Shown here piece after piece: positions 24,833 through 36,474 of a stretch of 64,000 nucleotides of DNA. Under the pieces are notes generated by a model, which saw only the letters and a program-made list of their open reading frames with translations, had not been told where the DNA came from and did no database searches. Numbering within the stretch: the stretch's first letter is position 1; every line of letters begins with the position of its first letter. This DNA is from Termitomyces sp. T153 (taxonomy: Eukaryota; Basidiomycota; Agaricomycetes; Agaricales; Lyophyllaceae). The translations under genes and the position numbers were made by a program. The stretch lies in assembly GCA_018296165.2 (NCBI GenBank), contig JACKQL020000031.1:496001-560000 (forward strand), in the 5' to 3' direction.

Positions 24833-27800
24833 ATGTCCCAGTACAAGTCCGCCCTCCGTCAACAGCAGTCCACGGATGCCCCGGTCCTCTCAAAGTACCG
24901 TTCTGAGGCCCGAATCCTCCAGGAACTATTCCCAAGCTGGACAAACGACGGTGAGCATGTTCTCCTTCGATTTAGCCGCGTCTCATCTTCCAAAAGACCT
25001 CCAGTCGCTACTTGTCGAAGTACAGGGTGATGTTCAGACAGCCGCTATGAGAATTACTGAAGGTCTGCACTTCCTCTCTCTCCTCTCTCTATTCTAATCT
25101 CCTGCCAACAGGCACTGCCGAGCAATGGGGCTCGGTTTCCCGTAAAAAGGACAAAAAGGTGCCCGCTTCCGCTCATCCTTCGAAAGAGTCATTCTCTACT
25201 CGTGGTGACGCTCGGGGAGCCCGAGGGGGTAGGGGTGGGAGAGGTGGTCCTGGTCGCGGCGGTGCTGTCCGTGGCCGTGGTGGTCCTCCAAGGGGCGGCG
25301 CAGTGAATGGTCGGGGCACCAGAGCCGATAGCAACAGCTCACCACAAATCAACGGTGCCGGTGCTGCTTTGACAGCCTCAAAGGATGTTCCCGAGCCTGC
25401 TGACGCGTCGACTGAACCTGTTGCTCAAGAGTCTACCAGTCATCAGAATGAAGCCACTCCATCAGCTGGATGGGCCGATGCGTCGTCTTCTCAAATAGCC
25501 ACACCATCTGTTACGACATCGACTTCGTGGGGTGGTGCTGGCACAACCACCACATGGGGCACGGAGGCCGAGCTCAATGGCTCTTCGTCTGTGGCCAGTG
25601 CAGCCCCGAGCAAAACGATGTCAAATCCCGCAACTTCCAAGAAATCATGGGCTCAAATTGCACGGTACGTTTGCCTTGTATTTTCATCTGATGAATGACT
25701 TTCTAACGGTTTTGCTCGCACACATAGGCCCCAGGAGAAGCCTGCCCCAGTACCTCCTGCACCTGCGCCTGTAGCTGTGCCTGCCCCTCTCTCACACCCA
25801 CCGGCCCTTTCTCAACTCCCCGCTTCAGAACCTGAGACAGAACCTCAACCCCAGAAATGGGAAGAACCTACTACGGTGCAAGCCCCGACCTGGGATGACG
25901 AGCCGCAATCCAAACCAGCTGCACCTAATGCAGAAGCGTGGTCGTCAGTCTCTGATGTGGAGGAACCTCAAGCTAGACAAGCTCAAAAACACGAGGCAGA
26001 GGTAGAAGCGTCAAAAGAGCCGCTTCCTGCTGAGCCTGAGAAGCAGCAAATACCTGCTTCAAAGTCTGAACCAGCTCCCATTGCATCTATCGCGACTCCA
26101 GTGGTTTCCCAGGCAGCCGTTGTAACTCCTTCGCCAAAATTGACAGTTCGTCCTGCCGCTGCCACACACCGCTCAAGTGCTCGCTACAAAAATATCGATC
26201 AACCTGTCGTCATGCCCAGCTCATTTGGCTCTGGTATTGAAAAGGTTGGAATGCAGTTCGGTAGCTTGAGCCTCGGAGGAGAGAGTATCTTCGACTCAAA
26301 TCCGTAAGCTACATTGCATAACATTTATGTCTCGGTTGATAAACTATTGATCTAGGTCCGAGCCCGAGGCCCCGACCGCTGCACCTGAAGCCCCTTCAAC
26401 CCCCGCTGCCCAGTCCGCAGCGCCCGCTAACCAAGAGTTACCCGCTCCTCCTCCCGCGACCGCGCCCGCCGCTACGTCCGTCAGCTCGACTGCAATTTTC
26501 GCTCAACAACAAGTCCAACCCCAACAACCCCCAGCCATCCAATCCCTTCACACACTCCCCTCATCAGTCTCACAGCCTTCACAACTTCCTGGTCATGTTG
26601 CTGCTGCCGCCTCCCCGATTCAACAGTTCGCTCAGCAACAACATCAGCAGGCCCAGCAGCAAGCGCAACATCATCAACCCCAACATCAGCAACAACAACA
26701 TTCCCTGGCGTCTGTGCATCAGCAACAGTTGCTCCAACAACATGTTCAACAGCCCCAGCATACCCAGCCACTCAACCAGTTCACTCAACATGGTCTGCCG
26801 ACGCACATGGACCCATCGCAGCAGCCCTTGCATTCTCAACAGCAGAACAACTCTCACTCGAACTACTTTGGAGGGCGAGGGGAAGCCGCTGCTACTGCTG
26901 GGCCCTACTTCCATACTCCAACACCTCCTGCAGGACAGGCACAGGACAGCCCTTATGGCTCATTCGGACAACTTGGTGCCCAGCCCCAGCACCAGCAGGC
27001 ATCTCACCTCGCTGGCTTTGGGCAGGATTACAATGCATACGGCGAAAACCAGCGAGTGAGTGGTAATTTGATTCAACCCTGGATTGAATTAATATCTTGA
27101 CTCAGGGTTTCTATGACACGTACCAGCAGGGTGCGTTTGGCAACCGTAATGTTCTCGGTCATGAGGACGTCAAGGGTCTGCCGGGGACTCAACCACAGCC
27201 CCCTGCGAGTGGCGGCATACCACCTTCCAACGCTCAAGGCGCCCAACCCCACGGCTCCTTACAGGCTGGTGGTCAACCACAACCGGCCGGTGCCCAGGCT
27301 CCCCAAGGCTACTCTGTCCCGTACCCTTACTACACCTACCCTCAAAGTCAACAGTTCTACAGCTACAACCCTCCGTACGGTGCCGTCCCTCAGTTCAAGT
27401 ATCCTACCATGTACCAACCCCCTTCTGGGCCTGCGTCTGCACCTAGTCCCGTCAGCAAACAACCCGGTACTGGTGTAGGTGCCCTGCCGCAGGGCAACCC
27501 CTATAGCCAGGGCCTCTACCCTCAGGGAGGATATGACGATTACCAACCACATCCTCACCACTCTCAACATACACAACAACACTCCCTGGGTCTGAACCAA
27601 GGAGGTGTCGGCGCTGGCGAATATGGCAAACAGTTGTATGGAAGCGGCAACCTGGGTATTCCAGGATTTATGGGTCCTGGCGGACAGGGTGCCAGTACCG
27701 GTGGACCTACTTCGAATGCTGGTGGACCAAGAGGTGCTGGATCTCCTGAAACACCTTACAAGTATGCCGCTAAGGAGGGTGTTGCAGGCCGTGGAGCTGG

Positions 27801-28053
27801 CCAACAAGGTCAAGGCCAAGGCCAGCCGCAAGGGCAGAGCCATGGTGGACAAGTCCCTCAAGGTCAGGGCTTTTATGGTGGTGCCAGGTTTGGTGCGAAT
27901 TCTGGTATCGGTGGCACTGGCGGTGTCGGAGGACCGCAACAAAGTGCACACCACCCCCAGAATGGCCCGCAAGGACATCCTGGTTATCCCCAGAGCGGCA
28001 ACGATGGCAATTTCTACCAATACCGTGGCCAGCAGCAGGGTTACTGGCAGTAA
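24833..28053 (+). CDS. DEF1: DEF1-like RNA polymerase II degradation factor (CUE domain, Q-rich)
   Basis: Six exons: 24833-24950, 24997-25062, 25112-25664, 25728-26303, 26356-27055 and 27106-28053. Total 2961 nt, 986 aa. The N-terminus has a CUE-type ubiquitin-binding segment (LQELFPSWTNDDLQSLLVEV then QGDVQTAAMRITEGTAEQWG). DEF1 recruits ubiquitin ligase to stalled RNA polymerase II at DNA damage (known for yeast). An RGG/Gly-rich stretch follows (residues ~80-130), then a Pro/Glu-rich region and a very long Gln/Pro/Gly/Tyr-rich tail ending YRGQQQGYWQ. The architecture of CUE plus low-complexity Q-rich tail fits DEF1; the tail itself is not alignable by eye. Intron 1 has a weak CAAAAG acceptor, chosen because it restores the canonical DL..LL.E..GD pattern. 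Confidence 0.8.
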
Positions 28054-29020
28054 ACGTAGACGTGTTCCTTGTCATTATAACTTTCTGTTTCTTCTCATTT
28101 TTTCATGTTACGTTACCTTGCTTCCTTGTTATGTCCCGTTCCTCTCTCTCTGATATTATCCTCTCATGTCTCAACTCGTATCATACATCTCACCTCAGTT
28201 CTCGTTGCTCCTGTACGTTATTGTTGTCTGGGCTCAAAAATCCCTACGTGCACATGATTTTCAACGATTCCTTAATATCCATTTCTTGAGCCAGTGATTG
28301 CATCCATGAAGTCCACCTTAATAATCAACAAGCTGATCGCTGGGTATCAGCCATTGCGCTTGTCTCTTGCCTGAAGAGGCTAGTGAGGCAACGAATACGA
28401 TTGTCCAGTGTTTTCGTTGATACTAGGTTCTTCAAAGGCACCAAAGACCCTAATTGGCAATGATACAGAACAACCGACCCCAATTTCGTCTTCACATATC
28501 TATATAGAAAAGTTCTGATGCTTCACTGAAGACGGGCCTAATATAGTCACGTTCAAGTACCCCATCGATTTGAGGACATCGTTGGGTCGTATAATACTAC
28601 AACTCAGGTTTGACAGATTCGTAACGTTATGGGACAGGATGAAGTTGAGGATGAAGGAACTATGGCGCGATGAAGAGGAGATGGATGAATCTTCTGTGCT
28701 AATTGCGAGGAATACACCCGGGACGGCTTAACGAGGACGGGTTGAAAATGTGTAGATGGCCCTGGGACGGGATGCATACGGTGTTTTTCGGGCTTGGCAG
28801 GCTGTGAGGGGGCTTTATGAAGCATGGGATGTGAAGTGTTCGACCCCGATGAGGAGATCTCATTTTTATCTAGATAGAAGGATTGGGGATCGAGTATGAG
28901 CTAGGAAGGAGGTAGATGGGTAGTACTCGAGCGTGGGCATATAAAGAAATGGCACAATGGGAAATTGGTATTGCTACATAGTGGTATTGGAGATAATCAT
29001 ACAAATACAGAGCAGAAGGT
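28054..29020. other. Convergent spacer DEF1 / DUO1
   Basis: 967 bp between two stop codons. The minus-strand ORF 28604-28825 has no family features. It probably holds two 3' UTRs and non-coding DNA. Confidence 0.45.
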
Positions 29021-30159
29021 TTATGGAATACCGACCCAATGATAAAGGACTGTGCCCTGCGAAATTGGATCAAAATTGGTGCACAAATTTACCTGTCCAA
29101 TGTGAACTTACGGTGCTGTTGTCCTTGCGAACAACCTTTCGATTAACTAGCGCGATCAAGCATTTGTTCACTCGGGCTTGGATTAAATCGGGTGGCTTGA
29201 TAAGGTCAATTACTAGTCCCTGCATTAAGTATAACCATCCAAAAAGAGGAAGATGAAGACTGACACTTTACTCCTTGAGGTACGGCATTAAGAAGACCCT
29301 CAATGACTGTCTCCATACTCCGACGAAGATTCTGAGATAAGATATCAACCTTCCAGCGTCATGCAAATCATGTACAAATTCATACTGGATCGCTCCCGCG
29401 GAATTCCAACGGCAAACAAGAGATAATCCTCTCAATCTCGAGCTAAAAGAGAGTCAATGATCGAACGTCGCATCAAGGGCAGACTTACACTCCGTTCCTT
29501 CTTCTCCTTCGCGCTCAGCTTAGGTTTCCCAGGCTTCTTTTTGGGTGCAGATGCTGATTTTGAGGTCTGTGCCGATGTGTTGGTGGCTGAGTTGTCGGCG
29601 AAGGTTGTTTCGATATCCGTGATATCGGTCATGGCAGTTCGATCTGCAACTGCTGCTGCTGCTGCTTCGACTTCGCGTTTCTTTGCCTGGAGGGCTTCCA
29701 TCGCATCTAATGCGTCCTTTTCTAGAAAATTATATGTCGATGAAATATTTAATCTCACTTTATCAATGTACCTACCTGCCCTTCTCTTTGCCATGATAAA
29801 CGATGCATTCGACGGCGCCTTGAATGTATGTCATTTATAGGTCAAAAAGTAAAGTCGGACTCACATACCTGGAGCCAGTCAACTGTGAGGGCGTTCATGT
29901 TCATAACATATAGCCAGCTTGCAAAAGATTCGTTGAACTTTGCGAGGGAGTTACTAAGGTTCATCATGCCCTCAACGTTATTCTGTAAGGCTTCGGTCTC
30001 ATCAACGAATTCGGACATCGCAGGCTCGAGAAAGCCAAGACCATGGGGAGCATCTGGATATGCTCCTGAGCGTGAAAGGGCAAAAAGGGAACCCTGTGAT
30101 ACGCGTTTGAGGGGCGTTCTGTGGGGTGTCTGCGTGGTTGGCATTGAGATTTCTGACAT
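29021..30159 (-). CDS. DUO1: DASH/DAM1 complex subunit DUO1
   Basis: DUO1 is a coiled-coil subunit of the DASH ring that couples kinetochores to microtubules, a fungal-specific complex. Seven exons: 30159-29869, 29818-29776, 29721-29489, 29442-29386, 29331-29272, 29219-29112 and 29056-29021. Total 828 nt, 275 aa. Family core: LAKFNESFASWLYVMNMNAL, TVDWLQAPSNASFIMAKRRA, then EKDALDAMEALQAKKREVEA, a Lys-rich stretch, and the C-terminal block IERIISCLPLEFRGSDP, RRSMETVIEGLL, LIQARVNKCLIALVNRKVVR, ending DNSTGTVLYHWVGIP. The first four exons alone would give a truncated protein; the last three were found by following the family C-terminus. It diverges from QCR8 across 133 bp. Confidence 0.9.
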
Positions 30160-30292
30160 GACACGTGAGTGACGCGTCGCACGTGTACGGGGTATGACAC
30201 TGTTTATTTCCAAAGCCTCCGGATTAACTCGGCTTGTCCTGAATCCACTCGTCAACGACCAGCAGACCAAATCCCTTCTTCAGCTACTCATC

Positions 30293-31022
30293 ATGAGGCC
30301 CACGATTCCCCGCTTCAGCGAAATGCCCGGACGTATGTTACACCTTTCCATGCAAGCTTTTTTGACCGTAGCTGACGATTTTTGTGCCTTTTTCGTTCCA
30401 TGAATTTTCCTACTTCATTATCCATAATCGTATGGCCTTCCTTGCTCGATCTTGCCTGTGAAATACTTGGATTTTATGTGAACCTCCTATATCCTGATGA
30501 CCTGTTTTGCTAAATGCTGAATGGAATAGCCAAGGTCTATGTGAGTGTCATGTACAATTCCCAGAATGTTGCTATAATTGACATATTTAGAACCTTTGGT
30601 GGGGTGACAGCACCGGTATCAGGCAGAAGGGAATTGTTCAGTACAGTATGTGATTCTTATACGTAAGAAAGGCAATTCTAACTATGTCCTTTGCATTCAC
30701 GTTATACTTGATTAATTTTCTTCGCCGGTGGATGAACAGCCTTATCACCTTTCCAGGCCAAGGCCGCGCCACAAATGATCCGCAACTATCTCTTCAATGG
30801 CTACCGCAGGCTCGGAGGAGAACTTTTGTTCTGGTTGATTCCTTTTGGAATTGGTGAGTGTAAAAACGTTCTTGTGCATTCATTCGCTGCCGGGTTAATT
30901 GCGATGTGCTTTTGCTAACGCAATCCGCAGGTTACGGGACCTATACATGGGCCAAGAGCTACGACCGTTGGCTGAACAGCAAAGCTGGACACCTTGCATC
31001 TGGTGCCGCTGAGCATCATTGA
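30293..31022 (+). CDS. QCR8: Cytochrome bc1 complex subunit 8
   Basis: Small subunit of mitochondrial complex III, inner membrane, contacting the quinone site. Five exons: 30293-30332, 30530-30540, 30591-30645, 30740-30853 and 30931-31022. Total 312 nt, 103 aa, as usual for QCR8. Reads MRPTIPRFSEMPGPKVYNLW at the start, GIRQKGIVQYTLSPFQAKAA, then a single membrane span GGELLFWLIPFGIGYGTYTW and the tail AKSYDRWLNSKAGHL. Exon 2 is only 11 nt (encoding most of PKVY). Intron 1 is long for this window (197 nt). Confidence 0.92.
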
Positions 31023-31183
31023 TTGGGACTAGAGACTTTGTACCTAGAGACGCAATGGATTTCTTTTTTGAGCCGTCCAAATCAGTTTTGCCATAAGGGG
31101 CAATTAGATGTTTGTTTGGGCAAACAAACAAGGTATATAAGGAACAGAATTTTTTTGCTTTAGGCTGGCATTTTTGCCCAAGA

Positions 31184-33031
31184 ATGCCGGAGCAACACAC
31201 TGAATTCCTCGACCCTTCTACTGCTCTTGACGTCCTCAAATCCTATCCTCGTAAGGATGGGCTCTCCGCCGCGGACCTGATGGACAGTCGTGTCCACGGT
31301 GGTCTCACCTACAATGATTTCCTCCTCCTACCTGGGAAGATTGACTTTCCTGCTTCTGATGTCGTCACTGAGACCCGCATAACCCGCAATGTTTCTCTAA
31401 AAACTCCCTTCATGAGCAGCCCGATGGACACCGTAACAGAGGCTCCGATGGCCATTGCTCTGGCGGTGAGGATCTCTGTCTGCACTTTCCTGAATTGCAG
31501 TGCCCACAACTGCTCTTCTAGCTCCTCGGAGGCGTTGGCGTAATTCATCATAATCAGTCTCCTGAGGCTCAGGCCGCCATGGTCCGCGCCGTTAAAAGGC
31601 ATGAAAACGGTTTCATCACCGACCCCGTCGTGCTATCGCCCTCACACCTCGTCGAAGACGTCTTGGATATTAAGGCTAGGCTCGGCTTTTGCGGAATTCC
31701 AATTACAGGTTCGTACTCATATTTTAATCCAATCCTTTGACTGCGGATGAGATATTCATGTATAACCTTCGTTCTGCTGAGTAAACGCGTTCAACGTGTG
31801 GTCTGCGGATATTTTTATTTTGCATTTCTGAGCCTTTTCCTCGTAATCCATCCATCCCTCACGCATCATTTACTGACTGGCTTCGTTAGACACCGGCTCT
31901 CTCGGTGGAAGACTCGTTGGTATCGTAACAGCGCGCGATATTCAGTTCCGTGACCCTCAAACACCGCTTCGCGATGTTATGACCATTTCCCTCGTCACAG
32001 CACCCTTGGGCATCACCCTTTTGGAGGCTAATGACATCCTTCGCGATTCGAAAAAGGGCAAGCTCCCCATTGTTGATTCCCAGGGCAATCTCATCTCTCT
32101 CCTTGCCCGCTCCGACCTTCTTAAGAACCAGTCCTATCCTCTTGCATCCAAAAAAGCCGATAGCAAGCAGCTATATGCTGCAGCTGCAGTTGGCACACGG
32201 CCCGCTGATCGCGAACGCCTTGCCCTTCTCGTCGGAGCCGGTCTAGACATTGTTGTTCTTGATTCGTCTCAAGGCAATTCGGTTTTCCAGATTGACATGG
32301 TCCGGTGGATTAAGACCACTTATCCCTCTCTGGAAGTCATTGCCGGCAATGTTGTCACCCGGGAACAGGCAGCATCTTTGATCGCTGCAGGTGCTGATGC
32401 TTTGCGTGTTGGCATGGGCTCTGGTTCTATCTGCATTACACAGGAGGTCATGGCCGTTGGCCGCCCTCAAGCAACGGCTGTCTATGCTGTGGCTGAGTTC
32501 GCTAGCAAGTTTGGTGTGCCGATCATTGCAGACGGTGGTATTGGCAACGTTGGTCACATTGTCAAAGCCCTTGCCCTCGGTGCAGGGGCTGTGATGATGG
32601 GTGGGCTACTTGCTGGCACGGAGGAGGCGCCCGGTGAATACTTTTACCACGAAGGCAAGCGTGTCAAGGCGTATCGTGGTATGGGTAGTTTGGAGGCGAT
32701 GGAACAGGGGACTGCGAAGAAGGCAGCTGTCAGGGGTAAATACCCGTCCTCTAACAAGGACAAGACTGTCGAGAACGCTGCGACTTCGAGATACTTTTCT
32801 GAAAGTAGCGCTGTCAAGGTGGCACAAGGTGTCTCTGGTGATGTTCAAGACAAGGGGAGCGTCAAGGCATTCCTCCCTTATTTGTATATTGGCGTACAGC
32901 ATTCGCTCCAAGACATCGGGGTTAAGAGTATTGCTGCCCTTCAGAAGGAGGTTAGGACCGGGAATGTGAGATTCGAGTTGAGGACTGCGAGTGCGCAGGT
33001 TGAGGGTGGTGTTCATGGGCTGAACTCGTAA
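31184..33031 (+). CDS. IMD: IMP dehydrogenase
   Basis: Oxidises IMP to XMP with NAD+, the rate-limiting step of guanine nucleotide synthesis, and is the target of mycophenolic acid. Exons 31184-31465, 31522-31708 and 31890-33031, total 1611 nt, 536 aa. Evidence: [20 protein letters not shown] at the N-terminus, [20 protein letters not shown], a CBS pair (residues ~120-230), the catalytic loop [20 protein letters not shown] with the active-site Cys, [20 protein letters not shown], and the flap region [14 protein letters not shown]. An in-frame ATG 24 codons upstream (31112) is less likely as the start. Intron 2 is 181 nt, against about 50 elsewhere. Confidence 0.97.
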
Positions 33032-33432
33032 GTTGTGTTTTGTTCGTCGCGATGTATGTCTGGTCTGACGCGAGGTCTAGATACACCAAGAGGCTCTTTG
33101 CTTAGACGAAGGGGTTGCTATTGGCTGGACACATGCTATCGATTAGACGTTATGTTGTATCTACTATGGATTTCTTGAATCGTCATCTGTATCTGTTAGC
33201 TGTACGAATCTCATGAGCGTTCGAAGACACTGTACTGGTGTACTAATATGGATTGCCCTCTTTGAATTCGAAGCATCTATGAGTAAAGAGTGCATTCGGC
33301 ATATCCTAGGATCATGTCACTTTACAGAGCCAAAATTATATTCTACAACAAAGGAACTATATGTACATGTGCAGACCAATGATAAATAACAAAAGTTTCC
33401 GACCTTCCAAGAATCACGAAAGATATCCAATT
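33032..33432. other. Convergent spacer IMPDH / HMCES
   Basis: About 400 bp between opposed stop codons, AT-rich, with no gene-like content. Confidence 0.5.
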
Positions 33433-34778
33433 TTAAGCTTTTCGAAAGAATGCATCGAGCTTCATGTTTGAAGAGCTCGCTTTGCCCTTGATTGACGTCA
33501 GAAAGATGGGATGTTTACCAGAGGAGACGATCTCACTTTAGATTGTTTCGATGGGGACTGAGGCCTTGAGTAAGCGGCAAGAAAAGATAGAGCATTGTAC
33601 TCACCTTGCTTTGGCTGGCGGAGGACTTGGTTTTGTGTGTGAGCACAGGGTTATGTATAGGTTTCGCAGGGTACCTTTGATGGTGTTGGAGGGATTTCTA
33701 TCACTTGAATGTCGCTGTCTTCATGCTTGTTAATCTTTGTCTTTTTGGATGCTGGAGGTGAGGCGGTAAGATCTAGGACGTCGACTGGGCTGCGCGATCG
33801 CTTTTGACTGTCCTGAGACAACTTGGATTTGGCGGCCTGTTTGGAGAACATGGCTTGTATACCGTCCTTGCGCGTCGCGATTGGTTCGATGAACGTGGGA
33901 GATTCGGTACCGACTTTGCCGACTTCTTTGGGTACTTGATAGCTATACTTACTTTAGGACGGAAATAGACGAAAAGGGGCGTGGGTCTTACCATTCGAGG
34001 GGGTGGTCTGAGTCGGAATAGGGCCGAACTAGGTTTGTGAGAGCAGGTGTCCATGCTGGGATATCGGTGTTGAGCCATGCGTCGAGCGCGGCGCGGGTGG
34101 ATAGGATGACGGGTTGGCGATCGTGCAGCCAGGAAAAGTCTTTGTTGGCTTCGGTGGTCACGATGCTGAACGTCCATAATGAAGTGGTTTGTCCTGAGGT
34201 GTTGTCAGTGGGGCTTTGGAGAGATTGGGTGGATAGATGTGCCTTCGAGGACGACAGAGTCGTAGAGAGCAGCCATGAGCATGACGCTGCCGTCGCGGGG
34301 TTTGGTGAAATGCGGAAACTTGTCTTTGCCTTTGGTGAGCCATTCGTAATAGCTGGGACGTGTAAGAGATGTGCAGTAGAGAAGGAATGAAACATGTACC
34401 CCTGGGCAAGGACAGCACACCGTTTTTTGCCCTTGATGCTGGCCCACATGCCGCCGCCCTCGACAAGGTTCTCTGCACGAGCGTTTGTTGTGCTGAGGGT
34501 CTTATCCTCGTGCTTGCTCCAGTGGGGAACTAGACCCCACTTCATCGTGTGCAAAACGTAGCCGCCTGGTCCCTGACCGCGTCGGAGAACAGGAGCTTGG
34601 GAACGCGGGGCAATGTTGTACCTAGGCACGAACTGTTCCTCGTCGATCCACTCGTCGACGTCGAGGCCATCGTGTCCTGGAACATGTCTGATTTGCGCGC
34701 GCTGTGTACGGTGAGCACGAGGCGAGGGGAAGCAGGAAAAAGGCGTACAGGAAGACGGAGAGCAAAGCGTCCACACAT
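33433..34778 (-). CDS. HMCES: SRAP/YedK-family abasic-site protein (HMCES homologue)
   Basis: HMCES covalently traps abasic sites in single-stranded DNA through its second residue, Cys2. Start ATG 34778 gives MCGRFALRLP, so Cys2 is exposed after Met removal. Eight exons: 34778-34749, 34701-34400, 34352-34243, 34193-33992, 33942-33675, 33625-33605, 33557-33537 and 33486-33433. Total 1008 nt, 335 aa. Further SRAP motifs: FVPRYNIAPRSQAPVLRRG (catalytic Asn), MKWGLVPHW, TTNARAENL, YYEWL (catalytic Glu), LWTFSIVTTEA, LHDRQPVIL (catalytic His), YQVPKEVGKVGTESPTFIEP. The tail is Ser/Lys-rich and ends NMKLDAFFRKA, resembling a PIP box. Intron 3 (34242-34194) appears to use a GC donor (GCACAT). It diverges from the TAF8-like gene over 86 bp. 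Confidence 0.92.
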
Positions 34779-34864
34779 CGAGAGGCGTTGTTTGGCGGTG
34801 TTGACGCGGAGGAAGATGATTCCCACGGCGGGGAAACGGCGAACCACGACGTTGGGGCTCATCC

Positions 34865-36354
34865 ATGGAGCTCGCTGCGACGAAACTCCTCGAGTCGGCT
34901 ACGCACCGGACTCTGCATGCCCAGGCATTTTCTCGGTCGTCGACCCAGGCGTCGCTCGTTCTGACGGACTTGCTCTCGCGGTATCTCGCGCTTCTAGCGT
35001 CGACCTGCGCGAAATATGCGAGTCATGCTGGACGCACTAATGTGACTGTGCACGATGCGATTGGTGCGCTGGGGGACATGGGTGTGGGGATCGAGGAGCT
35101 GGGGGAGTATGTTGGGACGGAGGGAAAGGAGCTTGGGCGGTATGCACTGTGGAGTGCGCGGAGGGTGGAGGATCTGGGGGAGCTCAAGGGTGAGTGAGGT
35201 TGGTTAGGCGTATGCTGCCTCGTCAACGGGTCTTGCAGCGCAACTGAGAGATGGGACAAGAACGGACCGGGACGACGCCATTCCACTCACGTATGCACCG
35301 CGGCCTGAGATGGATGACGAGGAGGACGAAGAGGAGGAGCCAAAGATGAGGCCGGCATCTGCTATGGACGACTACGAGACAGCACGACCGTTTAAACGAG
35401 CACGGACAGCGAGCTGGGAGGCCCCGGAACACATACCCGACTTTTTACCCCCGTTCCCGGCGCTTACGCCGGCAGAGGCCCCACCAGAGGGGTCTCCAGG
35501 GAGAGACATGGGGCAGGCGGGATTTGAGGTTCCGCCGCGCGTGGCCACTGAAACAACAAAAGCGCCAGCAGCGGCACTCACGGCGACGTCGGCGTCGGAT
35601 TATCTGATGCAAGTGCCGTATGGGCAGTCGTCGCTGGCGCAGGTGGCAGAGTGGCATCTGCCGACAGCACCACGGCTGGAGGCTGTGGGGGCACGTGTTA
35701 CACAGATAGAGACGGAGCCGGCGCTGTTCAAGGCGTACCACCATATTCTGACGCACCCACCGGCAGGGCAGGTGCCGCAGGCGACGCTTGCGCGGTACAA
35801 GGTGTCGATGGGGCTGCTGAAGCTGGTGCAGGGGGTGCCGCGGTGGGACGTGGGGGATTCGTTGTATGGGAGTGTGGCACCAAATGGGCCGCGGGTGGGG
35901 AGCATAGGGCCGACATACCCGATGGCGGTGGCGGGGGGTGAGGAGAAGCGGGAAAAGTTTCCGCCGACGCTGCCGCGTGCAGTGGGTGCTGGAGAGCGGG
36001 TTGTGCCGCTGGTGAGCCAGCAGGGATCGCGGATCCAGGAGCTGGCGCGGAGTGTGCTGCCGGTGCGTGTGGTTTGTACGATCTTTGTCTGTTGCTGACA
36101 AGTAGCAGGCGCCGATTGTGTCGCGGGTGAGCCGGCTGACGCACCCGCCACCGCTGCAGCGAGGTGCGAAACTGCTGGTGTACGGCGGCGGCGTGCCGGC
36201 TGCGTGGAATGCGAATGCGCTGCCGGCGGAAAAGGAGGGCGAGGCAGCAGCGCGTCCGAGCAACAAGGCGGCGCTGGGAGACGCACGGCTGTTTGCGACG
36301 TGGGAGGTGGAGACGAAGGATTTCCGGGTTGGGCGGCGGGGGCGTCGAGTGTAG
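34865..36354 (+). CDS. TAF8: Bromodomain-associated histone-fold protein, TAF8-like
   Basis: Exons 34865-35189, 35239-36062 and 36109-36354, total 1395 nt, 464 aa. The N-terminal histone fold (residues ~1-90: LTDLLSRYLALLASTCAKYA, TNVTVHDAIGALGDMGVG) belongs to the BTP/TAF8 class, and the short motif EHIPDFLPPFPALTP downstream is the TAF8 signature. TAF8 sits in TFIID with TAF10. The C-terminal half is Pro/Gly-rich and in very GC-rich DNA. The stop codon lies inside a local tandem repeat (see 36346-36449). The long opposite-strand ORFs here are GC-driven shadows. TAF3 is a less likely identity. Confidence 0.75.
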
Positions 36355-36449
36355 TGTAGTTGCGCCACGATGCGGGGGCGTCGAGTGGAGTGTAGTTGCG
36401 CCACGATTGCTGACGAAGGATTTCTCGAGTGTAGTGTAGTTGCGCCACG
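36346..36449. repeat. Imperfect 24-bp repeat, three copies
   Basis: The core CGAGTGTAGTGTAGTTGCG plus CCACG occurs at 36346-36369, 36382-36405 (one change, GTGGAG) and 36426-36449. Copies 2 and 3 are followed by TTGCTGAC, and a gacgaaggattt string recurs at 36312 and 36413. It lies between the TAF8-like stop and the PDK1 start. Confidence 0.9.
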
Positions 36450-36474
36450 GTTGCTGACAAATACAATCCATCTT

